DNA of 64,000 nucleotides, taken from positions 3,369,501 through 3,433,500 of the forward strand of contig NC_092577.1 of the NCBI RefSeq assembly GCF_037975245.1, written 5' to 3'. Below are positions 33,810 through 45,905 of the stretch, piece by piece. The stretch's first letter is position 1. Each line of letters begins with the position of its first letter. Made by a program: the position numbers and the translations under genes. A model generated the notes under the pieces. That model saw only the letters and a program-made list of their open reading frames with translations. It was not told the origin of the DNA and did not search any database. The DNA comes from Apostichopus japonicus (taxonomy: Eukaryota > Echinodermata > Holothuroidea > Aspidochirotida > Stichopodidae).

Positions 33810-34920
33810 GGTATTGATGTGACCAGAGAGAATAAATCAAAAATTGAGGCATGCAATGAAACTAACGGCTTATATGATTAAGAGCTTTTTGTAACACGAG
33901 CTTGACAGAGAACACACAAGGAACTTGCTGGTATTGAGTTTAGCATGATGTCAATATATGTCGATATACTAATTGTAATGATTCAATTAGTGATCGATTC
34001 GATTTGTAATCACAAGTGAAACTTAGAAATCAAGCAGATTAATGGATCAATCAAAGGAATTTTAGAGGGCTAAATCTCAAGAAAACGAACTCTAAAGCAG
34101 TTTATATTTAGCAGTGTGTTAGCCGCGTAAAAACAGCTTGACCTAAGAGCAGAAATGAGGTAATTTTAAGAGTAGTCGAGGGCTCAGCGACAAGGATTTC
34201 AACCAAAGGGTTTCCTCAACATCATGCTTTACATGTCAACCATCTTCTTGAATGCATGCTAACCTAATTAGTGTCTACCGTATTTGCTGTTAAGAACTTA
34301 ACGTTTAGCAAACATAAATACGGTCGTTCTACTCGACATAGCCTAAGCCAGTTTTGGCTTTTAAGATCCTAGCTTAGGCTAAACGTTAGGATTGATTTGC
34401 CTTTGTGAGCCTTTTAAGATATCTGTAACGAAGGCTTTATATAGTTTGTACAATTGTAATTGTTATATCGAGTTTCATTATGAATTAAAGTTTCATTTAT
34501 TTGGTAGCATTGGTAAACAGATGCAAAATTGTGCCATGAAAAGAGGCAGAATTTTAGTCTTAATTATAGTCAACGAAAATGAAAATAAGAGAAACTTACG
34601 TGCTGGTGATATTATCTCGGTTTTTAAATATAATACACCTTTAAAAATATGCTAACCTCTGGAATGCTCCTTTAAAGCTATTGATGATGACGTCGACTCC
34701 TCAGTGCAAATTTCCACGTGTTTTCTTTAAATTCTAATAGCTCAATCAACACATGTTCTGTTAAGTACTTATAAACAGAAAAGCACATTTTAATTGCATT
34801 TAACACCGTTTTTCATCTGCTAAAATTGCAATGTAATTTGGATATTTAAATTAGGTTCGAACCAGAGAGCCCAATAATACTGGAAGATACACAAAGTAAA
34901 ATAAAAACAAAAACATAACT
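33810..34920. promoter_or_regulatory. Upstream region of FMO
   Basis: It holds the FMO promoter and 5' UTR by position. I see no distinct TATA box or other assignable site. The plus-strand ORF 34392-34655 has no family resemblance. Confidence 0.35.
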
Positions 34921-37575
34921 AACAGTGAGAAGAAAAAGGAAAATGAGTGACCTTCTGAAAAGACGCAAACGTACCACCTGCAACCGTTTCAAAGGTCCTA
35001 GCCTCCACCTGAGTCTGAACCACCCTCCTCTACTGCAGTTGTTAGCTTATCTTCTTCTACTCTTACCAGTGCAGACCTTTAATAGGCTTCTCTCCAAAGG
35101 ACTCAACTTCTGTCCTACTCCTCCATCATTTGACCAAGCGGAACTGCGCCAAGATCTTACTCATTTCTTTCGCAGAATTCGTCTCCGTGAGTTTTTCCTA
35201 GATGATCTTCCAGCTGAACGGGAATCCTTCTGCAAGAAAAGTTCTTGGATGCCTCCTAAGAACAGAGTACTTGTTTTAGAAGCTTACATCCAAGTTGTCA
35301 GCTCTGAGACTAACCAGTCAAACTCTCCTCTCCGCAGAACACATGACAACCTTCCAAGAAATGAACCTCACTGATGTCTCGCAGTGACATTATCATCAAG
35401 CAAGCCGACAAAGGTTCTGCACTTGTCATCCAGGTACGTCAGGATTACACCAAGCAAGCCATGCGTCATCTGTCCAACAGCGATAATTACACTCTTCTTG
35501 ATTCTGATCCCACAGATATTTTCTCCCAACAGAAAAAAACAGACCATCACTGATATGTACCAGCGGAACCAGATCTCTAAGAAGGCTCTTTGTTTCCTTT
35601 CTCCCACAGACTGTAAGGCAGCCAGGTTTTATCTTCTGCCCAAACTTCACAAGCCTGTAACCCTGGTGGGCCTGTCATATCAGGCCAATGGGTCCCACTC
35701 CGAGAAGAAATCCATATTTGTGGACCGTCACTTCATCAAACCTCTTGTTCCTCAGATTAATTCTTACATCTATGACACTCCAGATTTCCTCAGGAAACTT
35801 GAAGATATCAAGAACTAAATCCCCAGTACAGCCATCATCGGTACTTTCGACGTCACTTATCTTTACACTAACATCCCTCATGCTGAAGGTATCGCAGCCA
35901 CGTGTGCAGCCCTGTCCAAGAAGATCCACCCTTGTACACCCATCTCTGACATTAAAGTTCTTATGCAACATGTTCTCACCAAAAACAACTTCACGTTTAT
36001 GGACAAGAATTACCTTCAAAGACACGGGACTGCCGTGGGTACAGGATGGCTCCTTCCTTTGCTTGCCTGTTTATGTCTAGCCTTGAAGATTGCATGCTCC
36101 GTGCAGCTCCATGTCGTCCTCTTATCTGGTGGCGCTATATTGATGACATCTTCTTTGTTTGGACCAGTGATGAAGATAGCCTGTTCACCTTCATCAATCA
36201 CATCGATTCCTTCCACAGCACCATTAAAATCACCTCTGATTACTCTCACCAACGGGTTAGCTTCCCCGATGTGACTGTTCGCAAGGAACACGGTTCTCTC
36301 TCCACTGACTTATGCACCAAGCCCACAGACACACACCAGTATCTCCATTCTTCTAGCTGCCATCCACGACACTGCAAGTCTGATATTGCCTACAGTCAAC
36401 CACTTGGTCTTCGACCTATTTGCTCTAACAATTCCTCTTTCATTCGTCATACAGATGTTTTAGAAAAACATCTTTATTTGCCAGGGGCCATAGTGTTTAT
36501 CCAGATCATCTGCATTGGCAGTGATGTTCAATAAGGGAAGCGATTGCGACGACAGGCTCCCTCTGGTTGTTACTTTCCACCCAAATCTCCCTCCTCTTCA
36601 GCAAATCACCACTAACAACCACAACACTCTCTTCACTTCAGATAGACTTCAACGATCCGTCCCTGAAATACCCACCATTGCCTACAGACGTCCACGCAAC
36701 CTACGAGACCTTTTTGTGCGTTATGCTGTTTCACCTCTAATCTCTAACCCTACACACATTCAGCGTGGTACTTTCAAATGTGAACGTACTTCAAGATGCA
36801 TAGTCTGCAGCCACCTCATTGTTGAACCCAATTCCATCACCAGCCACAGCAGCCAACTCACTACAAGACTAAGGGTCACGTCACTTGCACAACCTCTTAT
36901 GTCATCTATCTGATCTCTTGCAGAGTTTGCGGCATCCAGTATGTTGGTGTGACTAAAACCACCCTCAAAAAGCGGTTCTATGGTCACAGATCCACAGTCA
37001 ACACCTTGAAGACTGAGACCCCGGTTGGATAACACTTTAACCTTCTCAACCATACCATTAATGACATGTCCTTATATGGGATTGAATCGTTAAGTAGCAA
37101 TCCTGACCTAGTACGAATCAGCAGAGAGAGACTGTGGATGCAACGCCCCCGCACCATTCAACCTCATGGGCTCAACATTCAGGAAGGATATGACTAACCT
37201 GTCTTCTGCCCCCTTCCATCTCCCATTGTATCCCCCTCTGCCACCCTTCTTCTCATAGCTCTCTTCCACTTTTTTCTCCACACTTTTTTATCTTTGTTCT
37301 TGTCTAGTTTACTCCCTACCCTCTTCCCTGAATCCTCCCTTGTCCCTGTACAGTTTATCTCCAACCTCCCCTCTCCCCCTGTTGGTTTCTTTCTTCTCTA
37401 CTAATCTTGTCTATTAATCCTCGTACATCTTTCTCTTTTGTGTTCACCCTGCTCATTAACCTATCTGTATTCTAAGTGTGTATTTGTCCCTTCTGTTACT
37501 TTAACTTGTCATTCAGCCTCTGAAGAAGATCCTGCTAGGATCGAAACGTCAGACCCTCTTACTTTTACACATAGT
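34921..37575 (+). pseudogene. Penelope-like retroelement, broken (RT + GIY-YIG endonuclease)
   Basis: Frames can be followed in order: an N-terminal region (34925-35374, with LSKGLNFCPTPPSFDQAEL), RT fingers/palm (35370-36040, including ARFYLLPKLHKP and IIGTFDVTYLYTNIP), the catalytic palm (36046-36490, RYIDD at 36133-36147), the thumb/linker (36515-36850), and a C-terminal GIY-YIG-type domain (36865-37195, with YLISCRVCGIQYVG and RISRERLW). Breaks seen: frame changes near 35370, 35535, 36045, 36490 and 36860, a stop at 35816-35818 and another at 37030-37032. This order is that of Penelope-like elements, which prime at nicked DNA. It is clearly inactive. It lies between the FMO and TRIM genes. 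Confidence 0.92.
37511..37560 (+). ncRNA. Hammerhead-like motif at the Penelope 3' end (copy B)
   Basis: CTGAAGA (37520-37526), a GATCC/GGATC hairpin, GAAA (37543-37546) and GTC (37548-37550), the same layout as at 19860. Stem I has one mismatch here (GCCT against AGAC). Penelope-like elements are known to carry hammerhead ribozymes in their terminal repeats. The extra A before stem II and the loopless ACGT stem III leave activity uncertain. Confidence 0.6.
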
Positions 37576-38913
37576 AAATATGTTAGAACTGATTTCAGTA
37601 ATTATATGTACTATAGTATACACTTATAACGTGTACGAAATGTATTAATATCACAGTCATTCTTAGCCTGTTTGCAAAACTAAACCATTCATGATATCAT
37701 CTAATACTTAAAACAGAATGCCATTATAATATCAATATTATGTTGTTCACTAGTATATAACATTCATGAGATATGTGTGCAATTAGCAGTTCTGCTATTA
37801 ATTCCATTACCACCAGTACGAAGTAGTACACTAGCAGTTCCGCTATTAATAGAAAATATATTTAGAAATGGATCAAATTGGTACCCCAAAGAAAGGCATC
37901 TTATTGTTATTTTTCAATATTATCATCAGTTCGTTTAAGCTGCCTGAGCTAGTGGATTTCAATAACCTGCTTTTTATATTCAATTCGGGCATCAGATGGT
38001 ATAACTTGACAGTTTAAAGTATCTACATGTAAGAACCTCTTACGATTCGGTCGTCTCTTGTTATCCAAAGACTACGTGAAGACAGAGTTATGTCTTGATT
38101 GATAGCATTTACATGTGCCGTGTCGCTTAGAATTTAATCATGACGACTGTTAATTCATTTGTTAATCTTCGATTGGCCTAGAGTGATAAATGCATAGAGC
38201 CCACATGTTAATTAGTGGACACCAACGTGACCTTTTCCAATTTGAAGCGTCTTCAGTGAGCCATTTTGCATGCATGGACCATCGAGGGAAATAACGCCCA
38301 CTGACGTATGTATACTGCTATTTGTAATGGAAATAAATCTTAGGAACTGATAACTTGAATTTTCTGAATTTATTACCATGACAATAACTGACAAACTGAA
38401 AAAAAACACAATATATACAGATCAGTCTGAGACTATTATAAACCCTTGCAATTTATTGTTAAAGTTTCAGTACGTGTTTGCCAAATTTAAACTTCGACCT
38501 TTCCAGCTTTCTGCACTAAAATCTCAGTGAAAACGGCACCGTTTTATGCAATTTCCATATTAATATTCATTATTTTTATTGAGTTATCTGTCCTCTCTTT
38601 TGATTGCGACACACCCACCTGGTCAGAGTACATTTAGAATAAGCAACATTGAATCTGCTTCGGAAGTCTGTTTTCCGAACTTAATCAGCAGACACGTATT
38701 TGAGGCACAAAACAAGGTATAAAGTACTTTACAAATGCTAAGATCAACTAATATTAATATTTGTTAGGGTATGGCACAAGGCTATCATTCTGTTTACTTG
38801 AACATAAAGAATGAAATTCTTGGAAACATTCGAAATACGGCTTAGGCTAACACCTACCTTACCAACATGAATGAAATTTTATCGGAAGGTCAGTTTGAAG
38901 TCGTTAGCACTCT
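37576..38913. other. Intergenic region between Penelope element and TRIM
   Basis: No supported gene. The TRIM 3' UTR lies at its right end; 'tttatt' on the plus strand near 38450 and 38575 gives AATAAA candidates on the minus strand. Confidence 0.4.
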
Positions 38914-41184
38914 TTAGCTAACACAAAGGTAATTTTCGTCGGTGGTAGCAGAACGCTTTGATGTTGCATCATAATAATTTATTAACGACTTCACTACTAG
39001 ACCATAGGTGTATAGCTTTCCCGAATGCACTGTAGTCATCAGCAGCTTCTCATTCCCGCCTATTTCCAATGTGGCCAAACAACGTGCATTTCCATCGACA
39101 ATTCTTGTTGTCAGTAGCTGTTGGCCATTCTCGCTGTACTGCAACAGTAGACATCTCCACAGACCTGAGGAGAATGCCGTCCATAACATGTAGACGAAAC
39201 CATTCTTGTCTGTACATACTCTGAGAGGTCGCCAGTTAATTCCATCAAGACGCGGTTTGACGAATTTATACAACAGCTTAGCGGTTGATTCCTCCGTGGA
39301 AATTGCATATGCTTCCATCCCTTCTGCGTCACACACCAGCAGATTACCTCGATGTAAAGCGATATCTGCCGAATGATTGATTTCTTCGGGCAATTTAATG
39401 ATGTGACTGAAATTCAGCTGATTATCGAATACGTACAAATCTCTGGTATTTGTACCCACAATGACACGATTGGTCGCACGATCAGTACATATACAGGTCA
39501 CGCACCGATCAGCTGGCCAGCTGGTAGTGACGTCACTGATCATTTTCTTTTCATAGGAACCACTGCGAACGTTGAAAACACCCATTTCATCAGCTTTGCA
39601 TACCGTAACGACAATGGCATCTGACAAATATGAACAATAACGGTATGGGTATTCACTGCAATTCTTTTCTCTTCGGACCTGTTTTTGAATTTGGGTTTTC
39701 CCGTCTTTGTTGATGACAGTGATGTGTGAGCGATCACCTGATAACTTACCAGTGATGACGATCTCACCTTCGCTGGTACTGGTCATACTTGTATTCCTCC
39801 AACCTTTGGCCTTGATTCCTTCAACATCAACAACAGTCTCTTCAAGTTCAGTGAGTCTGACGTCATCGACAATAACCTTTGTCAAATCACCCATAGCAAC
39901 ATCCGAGAGCGATTCTAACCCCGGGAATCCTCTGTCAATCTCTTCTGTCAGAGGTTCACAAGCTCTCCTAATATCAGGGATACATTGAGCGTCGGTCCAC
40001 TCGTTGTTGCAAGCAAGAATAGAAGTTGCTGTAGCGCGGAAATTTTCGTACCGCTTTATGATCTGCTCACAATAGTCTGACAATTTCGTCAGTTCTGTTT
40101 CATTTTGTATTGTTTGCTGTACTTTAGTTTCGTGCAAGCCTTTCACTTGATCATTCAAACGTTCAAGCATTCTACTGAGTGCACTTTCAATTTCGTCGTA
40201 TTTAGCTCTCAGCTTGTTTGTTTCTTTATCATATATTTCCCCTGCATCACAAATGATTGCGTTATATTTCTCTCTAACTTGACAAAGCTCGTCTTCCCGT
40301 TTCTTCCTTATTTGGCATATTTCATAGTTTCTTCTTGTCTCTATGTCCTTTAAGCCTCTTTCTCGTTCAGAGGTATTTTCGTCAATTTTATATTGAATCT
40401 TGTTGACCTGTTGTTTGTGCTGGTTTGTCAACTGGGTTGACTTACTTGCAACGTTATCTCTCAGCCTTCGTGAAGTTGATTGAAGTTTATTTCGTAAATC
40501 GGACGCTTTTCTGTCGAATTCGTTTAGTGTCGCCATTTTGAATTTGAGCGCCTCTCGTTCAGTTTTTGCTAGCTCAGTTACATCATGCAGGTCATGACCT
40601 TTGTGTTTGCTGTACGTACAGGTCACACAAACTGGTACATTTCCGCATGTACAGCAACATAACTGCGCTTGCTGTTTCACGTGTAAATGGCACCTGGGGT
40701 CTTCCGTTAGAGCTGCTAGTTTTTCCAGCGTCAGGTTTTGTTCTTCGTAACTTTCCAAGTTCAGAGTGTGTGGTTGGTGGTCTATGAACATTGGGTTTTT
40801 TATATGAAAATGGTAACAAGGATCACATAGAAAGTTTTTACACTTAAAGCAGTATGCTGTGACTGTTTTCTTCTGTGAACAGCTGATACATTTCTTTAAC
40901 TCTTTCTCCTTAAATGAGTTTTGCAGTTGTATAAATTCAAGCATACTCTTCATGTGGAAATCAGTCTTAAAGCCGTCTACCCCGTTGGCTGGTATTGCGT
41001 GATGCTGATTACACATTGGACATTTAAACGTCTCAGTATCACTTATTTGAATGACTACTTTCAGGCAATCACTGCAGTATCGATGAAGACACGGTAGCAG
41101 TTTCGGATTTTTCAATTGATCCAAGCAAACGGAACACCGAAAAAAGTTCTTTTCCATGTCCTTGAGTGGTGACGAAGACGCCAT
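38914..41184 (-). CDS. TRIM-family RING-type E3 ubiquitin ligase (RING, two B-boxes, coiled coil, propeller-like tail)
   Basis: A single-exon ORF of 756 aa. C3HC4 RING: C17-x2-C20-x11-C32-x-H34-x2-C37-x2-C40-x14-C55-x2-C58. B-box 1 starts at C99 (CISC, CFKC, CDPC). B-box 2 begins about 160 (CHLH, CCTC, CVTC, HKGH). A long charged coiled coil follows (about 205-375). The C-terminal ~330 residues have repeating hydrophobic blades (IVITGKLSG, RVIVGTNTRDLYVFD, NLLVCDAEG, GFVYMLW, KLLMTT), resembling a beta-propeller of the NHL/TRIM56 type, though clear NHL repeats are not visible. RING TRIMs transfer ubiquitin, often in innate immunity; the substrate is unknown. On the minus strand 'ctcttttacag' ends at 41207, so a 5' UTR intron probably precedes the coding exon (exon start 41206). 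A possible 5' non-coding exon ends at 43973 (CACAG|gtaaga). Confidence 0.93.
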   Translation of the reverse strand: MASSSPLKDMEKNFFRCSVCLDQLKNPKLLPCLHRYCSDCLKVVIQISDTETFKCPMCNQHHAIPANGVDGFKTDFHMKSMLEFIQLQNSFKEKELKKCISCSQKKTVTAYCFKCKNFLCDPCYHFHIKNPMFIDHQPHTLNLESYEEQNLTLEKLAALTEDPRCHLHVKQQAQLCCCTCGNVPVCVTCTYSKHKGHDLHDVTELAKTEREALKFKMATLNEFDRKASDLRNKLQSTSRRLRDNVASKSTQLTNQHKQQVNKIQYKIDENTSERERGLKDIETRRNYEICQIRKKREDELCQVREKYNAIICDAGEIYDKETNKLRAKYDEIESALSRMLERLNDQVKGLHETKVQQTIQNETELTKLSDYCEQIIKRYENFRATATSILACNNEWTDAQCIPDIRRACEPLTEEIDRGFPGLESLSDVAMGDLTKVIVDDVRLTELEETVVDVEGIKAKGWRNTSMTSTSEGEIVITGKLSGDRSHITVINKDGKTQIQKQVRREKNCSEYPYRYCSYLSDAIVVTVCKADEMGVFNVRSGSYEKKMISDVTTSWPADRCVTCICTDRATNRVIVGTNTRDLYVFDNQLNFSHIIKLPEEINHSADIALHRGNLLVCDAEGMEAYAISTEESTAKLLYKFVKPRLDGINWRPLRVCTDKNGFVYMLWTAFSSGLWRCLLLQYSENGQQLLTTRIVDGNARCLATLEIGGNEKLLMTTVHSGKLYTYGLVVKSLINYYDATSKRSATTDENYLCVS

Positions 41185-41312
41185 CTGTCTTGCTGTGTAA
41201 TCGGATCTGTAAAAGAGTAAGATATATCGGTATATATATTGTTCGATACAGGTGACAAACGCCTTCAGTGGAATTACGACCTTCCTTACCGGTTACGAAC
41301 CTCTGGACATAC

Positions 41313-41460
41313 AATCAGCGTCCATAGCCTATTGGTTAGGGTGTCTGCGTACTAAGCGCGAGACCTGGGTTCGAATCCCGGTGGAGGCTGGAAGATTTTC
41401 CACTGTTCTTGATTTTCCAAATCATTACGATTTTCAATTATATATATTCATTTGCCTTTG
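41313..41460 (+). mobile_element. tRNA-like SINE, copy 1
   Basis: It has a tRNA-like body with A-box region 'tagcctattggttagg', B box 'gggttcgaatcccgg', and ends GCGTCCA/TGGAGGC that nearly pair as an acceptor stem. The flanks 'gttcgatacaggtgacaaa' and 'ggaattacgaccttccttac' upstream and 'gattttccaaatcattacga' downstream are shared with the copy at 41.7 kb. The shared flanks argue for a SINE rather than a functional tRNA gene. It lies just upstream of the TRIM coding exon. Confidence 0.75.
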
Positions 41461-41607
41461 TCATTAACCTCCATTTGATCAACATGAAGTCTTTCAAAAG
41501 TATCTCTTTCGAGATCCGGCTTAAGGAATCACATATGATTTCGAGTTGGTTAGCATCATGTTTGATCTCTGAGTAAGGCAACATATGTCACCAAAAAAAC
41601 AGAATTA

Positions 41608-41805
41608 GTATTGTTCGATACAGGTGACAAAGCCTATAGTGGAATTACGACCTTCCTTACCGGGTCCGAACCTCTCAAGTTGGTTTGGGTGGTTAGGGTG
41701 TCCGCGTACAAAGCGGGTGGCCCGGGTTCGAATCCCGGTGGAGGCTGGAAGTTTGTTCACTGTTATTGATTTTCCAATCATTACGATTTTCAATAGAGAG
41801 ATATA
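41608..41805 (+). mobile_element. tRNA-like SINE, copy 2
   Basis: The same element as copy 1, about 370 bp downstream and in the same orientation. The B box 'gggttcgaatcccggtgg' is perfect and the anticodon-arm-like stem CCGC/GCGG is intact, but the A-box side is altered ('ggtttgggtggttagggtgt'). Upstream 'attgttcgatacaggtgaca' and downstream 'tgattttccaatcattacga' are kept. Confidence 0.75.
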
Positions 41806-42370
41806 TAGGTGTGTGTCTGATGATCGCTTACCGCGTGAAACCCTGAGACTGAGTAACAACTACTAGTGTTCCGCTAGTCTCAACCTATATAAATATAAAT
41901 AAGGTCCTGTGAATCACAAATGATTCAAGTTGGTTAGATCATGATTGATCACACGACAAGTTGTCTGATGATCGCCGCACAGGCGAGAACTCGAGTATAA
42001 ACTACTACTTGCTTTGAACACCTTAGTTATATTTACACGATATAAGGTAAATATATTAAACGCCATGCTCTGTTCTAATATTTCCGCCTTCTATACCTAA
42101 TATGGTTTTCATGCAAACTACAGAAGAAAGAGAATATCGGCCAGCTACATGTTCAATTAGTGAGCCCATGATAATGAGCCATGTGCGAGACTGAATATGT
42201 AATAACAACTAAATAACTAACTCGTTAAGAAATGTTGCTCTCTTTCATGTTTCCTCGTTGAAACGCAAAGTAAAGCTCTAGGCCCTAACAATTATGATCG
42301 AAGCCCAATCCGTTTATTTAAATTTCAAGTTCATAATGTATGCCTTATGCTGAGATCCATAGGCGTAGGC
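41806..42370. other. Non-coding stretch
   Basis: No gene seen. A duplicated phrase ('gattcaagttggttagatca', compare 'gatttcgagttggttagcatca' at 41537) suggests the SINE copies sit in a local duplication. Confidence 0.4.
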
Positions 42371-42930
42371 AGTGGCGTAGGAAGGTACTTTTGAGTGGGG
42401 GGGGGGCTGAAGGCTGATGGCCAGCCTGGGGGAGGGGTCTAAGGGGAGGGGGTGTCCCCCTCCCCTTTGGAATTTTTTGCATTTCCAGGTGGCTTCAGAT
42501 GCAATTTGGTGCAATGTAGCACACGTCAACACCCACTCCATTTTGTAAACTTAATTTTGTATTTTCACCTGGCCTTAGATGCAATTTGGTGCTCCAAATG
42601 AGATTTTTTTTTTCTCATTTGGAAATGAAAAAGGGGTTTTCTGACTTGCGAACCGGGGGGCGGAATGATACTTCCGCCCCTCCACATTTTTCACTGGGGG
42701 GCTGGCGCCCCCCGGTTCCTACGCCCTTGGGCGTAGGAGAGGGGTATGGGGGGGGGGAGCCTGCAGCCTACCAAGCAAATATTACTAACAAGCATAATAA
42801 CCGATGCATGCCTACCTGTATATGATATGGAGATTAAGATGTTGAACACGCGCGAAGCGCTCGAAAAAATTTGGTTTATTTCGGGCAAGTCGTTACAGCC
42901 CCCTCCCCCACCCTTAATCATACTGGGCTC
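42355..42930. mobile_element. G-rich inverted-repeat element
   Basis: Left end 'gtggcgtaggaa' (42372-42383) and right end 'ttcctacgcc' (42716-42725) are inverted. The interior has poly-G and C runs ('ggggagggggtgtccccctc'). 'Ataggcgtagg' at 42360 and 'gggcgtagga' at 42729 echo the ends of the element at 31848-32845, so the two may be related families. There is no coding sequence. Confidence 0.55.
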
Positions 42931-45009
42931 CTACACCTAGTGAGATCCGACATCATTCATCTTTTAAATTTGAACTCTTACCTTCTACTCGGCGAATTCT
43001 GTCCCTCAGAGCCCATATATTCTTGTAACTCTCATGCAAGTTTCAACATGAAAGACAGGTTCAACATGTATTAAATATGATATTCCACTACATCAACTCA
43101 CTGCATCACGTTGATCACGTGCATGTAGTGTATAGCAAATTAATCTAAACAGCAATAAATATTAAGAATTCAGGAATTGGATCCGCATACTGTCGACCTT
43201 CACTTTCATATTCATTGATATACATATATATACTTTCATTATATAACAATCGAACAGTATATATGAATGAAGACCTTCCTGGTTTCGATCCTCTGTGAAT
43301 ATGTACAACCATTATTATACATATTATCCATTAAGGGAGTGGTAGGTACAGTATCTATTTATATGTCTGTCCGCACGTACATCGATCCGTATATATATAT
43401 ATATTTATATATATATATGAGTATCAAGTATTTGAAGCAGATTTCATTTCCTAGAGACTATACATATATAGTTGAAGATCACTTTTGCCTGTAACGGTTC
43501 CGAGAGCTTGTTAGGGAGGAGGTAAAAGGGGGGGGGTGGAGGGGATGGAGTGGTATTATATATCATAGGATGAACTCTAAGAGTATGTTCCAACAGCTTT
43601 AACCCTAACGTCTACCAATTTATACTAATTTATGGATATTGCAAATATCACTGTTCAGTCATTAGGAGAGATAGTTGAGAAATAATAACAATGTAACTAC
43701 AAAATTGAGATATGCAACACAAGGAAGACACATATTTGAAAAACAAACCTTCATTTCTTATTATTCATTCAATCTGTAGAAATTGCAAAACAGAAAAATA
43801 TATCAACACAATAATCAAAACGACAGTAGTTAAAGCAGTATGTTACCTGACATTACACATATTGGCTATTGACAAAACTGATTCAGTTATAACATTTCCT
43901 GTAAAACGTTTACTCAATTAGTTCGTAGTTATATAGAAATCCCTAATATCTTCCATTTCGAACAAGTCTTACCTGTGTGATTGTTTAAGAATGATCTGAA
44001 TCAAGCGACCCTTTTAACGTGAGCTGGAAGCGGCCGCGAGACCCAAGCAACAATCCCCCTAATAAGTAGTGAATTGATCAGTAAATAGTTTTCCTTCTTA
44101 AGATGCAAAATCAATTTGTATAACTAAAGAGATTCATGTGTGATAAATCCAATTTATCTGGTGTGAAAGACCAGTAGACAAATCAGACCAGTAGATAATT
44201 AATTTTTTGCAATATCATGTAGGAATAAATCAATACTGATATTCAGGTTCTACTTGATCATATTTCTCATTTTCAGCAGTACTTTATATCAAACATTCAA
44301 AGGCATTCAGCCCACATTCCTGATTCTGACAGTATTTTCAACATTGCCCCCTGTCACTAATAAGAATTCCTTTTGTGTATGTCCTTAACCAACACAACAT
44401 GAAAAGCTACGCAGTGGATAATTTATTCCGTATCGCATCACAAAATGCTTTGCAAAATGGTCACATCGTTATACAAGTGCAAAGAATGTACAACATTGTT
44501 GTTTTACACAGTAACACATAGTAATTTTTTTTAAGTGACAAAATTCAGAGCCCACAAAACTGCTATACTAAACCTGAACTCTAAATTATTTCTTGCTAGG
44601 TCAGAAATGAAAATTGAAAATACCTCCAGAATGAGAACTCTGGCAACATTTGCTTTGCTTTATGAATTCAGTATACTATATATATATATTTATATATATA
44701 AATAAAAATATATATATATATTTATATAAATATAGTTTTAGTCCACACTGCTCTGGTATATTTGAGAAAAAAACAAGAAGAAGAACGTTCATTGTTGAAC
44801 AACAAATAACTCTCTCCAAGTCTGCAAAAGAGACTCAGATAGTAAACAGATTCATGTTTTTGTATTTCCATCTCAATATATCAATGTTTACAACTCTCTC
44901 CCACACCACCCAGTTGTTAAATTCTAATTTTTTTCTTCTCCCACGGTACACTTCAAAACCCTTGTACTGACAGTGTGTGCGCTATTGAGCTGTAGGAATA
45001 TCCTGTTTT
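42931..45009. other. Intergenic region with AT microsatellites
   Basis: (TA)n runs lie near 43386-43420 and 44675-44735. A donor-like site on the minus strand at 43973/43972 may end a 5' non-coding exon of TRIM. No protein-coding exon recognised. Confidence 0.5.
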
Positions 45010-45565
45010 TCTATTACTTTAGATAAAGGTTAGGTATCACTGATACTGTCAGTATGAGTGCTTTGAAGCATGATATGGGAGGACAGTACAGAGTGGTATT
45101 AGCATTACACTCGGATAAAGATTAGGAACTGTTCATACTGTCAGTATGATTGCTTTGAAGCATAATACAGAAGGACAGTATAGAGTGGTATTAGCTCAGA
45201 TAAAGGTTAGGAACTGTTCATACTGTCAGTACGAGTGCTTTGAAGCATGATATTGTAGGACAGTTTAGAGTGGTATTAACATAAGTATCAGATAAAGATT
45301 AGGAACTGTTCATACTGTAAGTACGAGAGCTTTGAAGCATGATACAGAAGGACAGTATAGAGTGGTATTAGCTCAGATAAAGGTAAGGAACTGTTCATAC
45401 TGTCAGTACAAGAGCTTTGAAGCATTACATTGGAGGACAGTATAGAGTGGTATTAGCATTAGAATCAGATAAAGGTTTAGGAGCTGTTCACACTGTCAGT
45501 ACGAGTGCTTTGAAGCATTACATGGGAGGGCAGTATCGAGTGGTATTAGCATTAGAATCCGATAA
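45010..45565 (+). repeat. ~90 bp minisatellite family, locus 2
   Basis: Six head-to-tail units, each with 'gaactgttcatactgtcagt', 'gctttgaagca' and 'acagtatagagtggtattag'. Landmark spacings alternate 92, 85, 92, 85 and 93 bp, suggesting a ~177 bp dimer as the amplified unit. The array lies about 340 bp beyond the UQCC1 stop codon. Confidence 0.95.
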
Positions 45566-45905
45566 AGGCATCTAAGAAAATTGTCCCAAACATTGTGATT
45601 CCTATTTGTATTCTAATTTGCATATAAGATTCTGCACTATGTCATATTCAGAATATTTATACCCTGACTCACCTTTAACAGTGTCTCTCTCATAAACATA
45701 GCACCGACTATGTCCGTAAAAAAACTTGCAGACGTAGTAATACATTAGTTAGACTGGTGGAAATTAATGTGCTTTCAAATTCACATTTACCACATTCCAT
45801 TGGTAAACTGCACTTAAATTATAACAACCTGTGTACATTAGTGTGTCCTACAAAGTCAATACACACAGCGAAAACTTCAGAACTGAACACATCACTATCC
45901 GTGGG

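Noticed and set aside
41313-41390. Functional tRNA gene
   Set aside because: The acceptor stem has a mismatch, the anticodon arm is irregular, and the same body with the same flanks recurs 370 bp away, as expected of a SINE.
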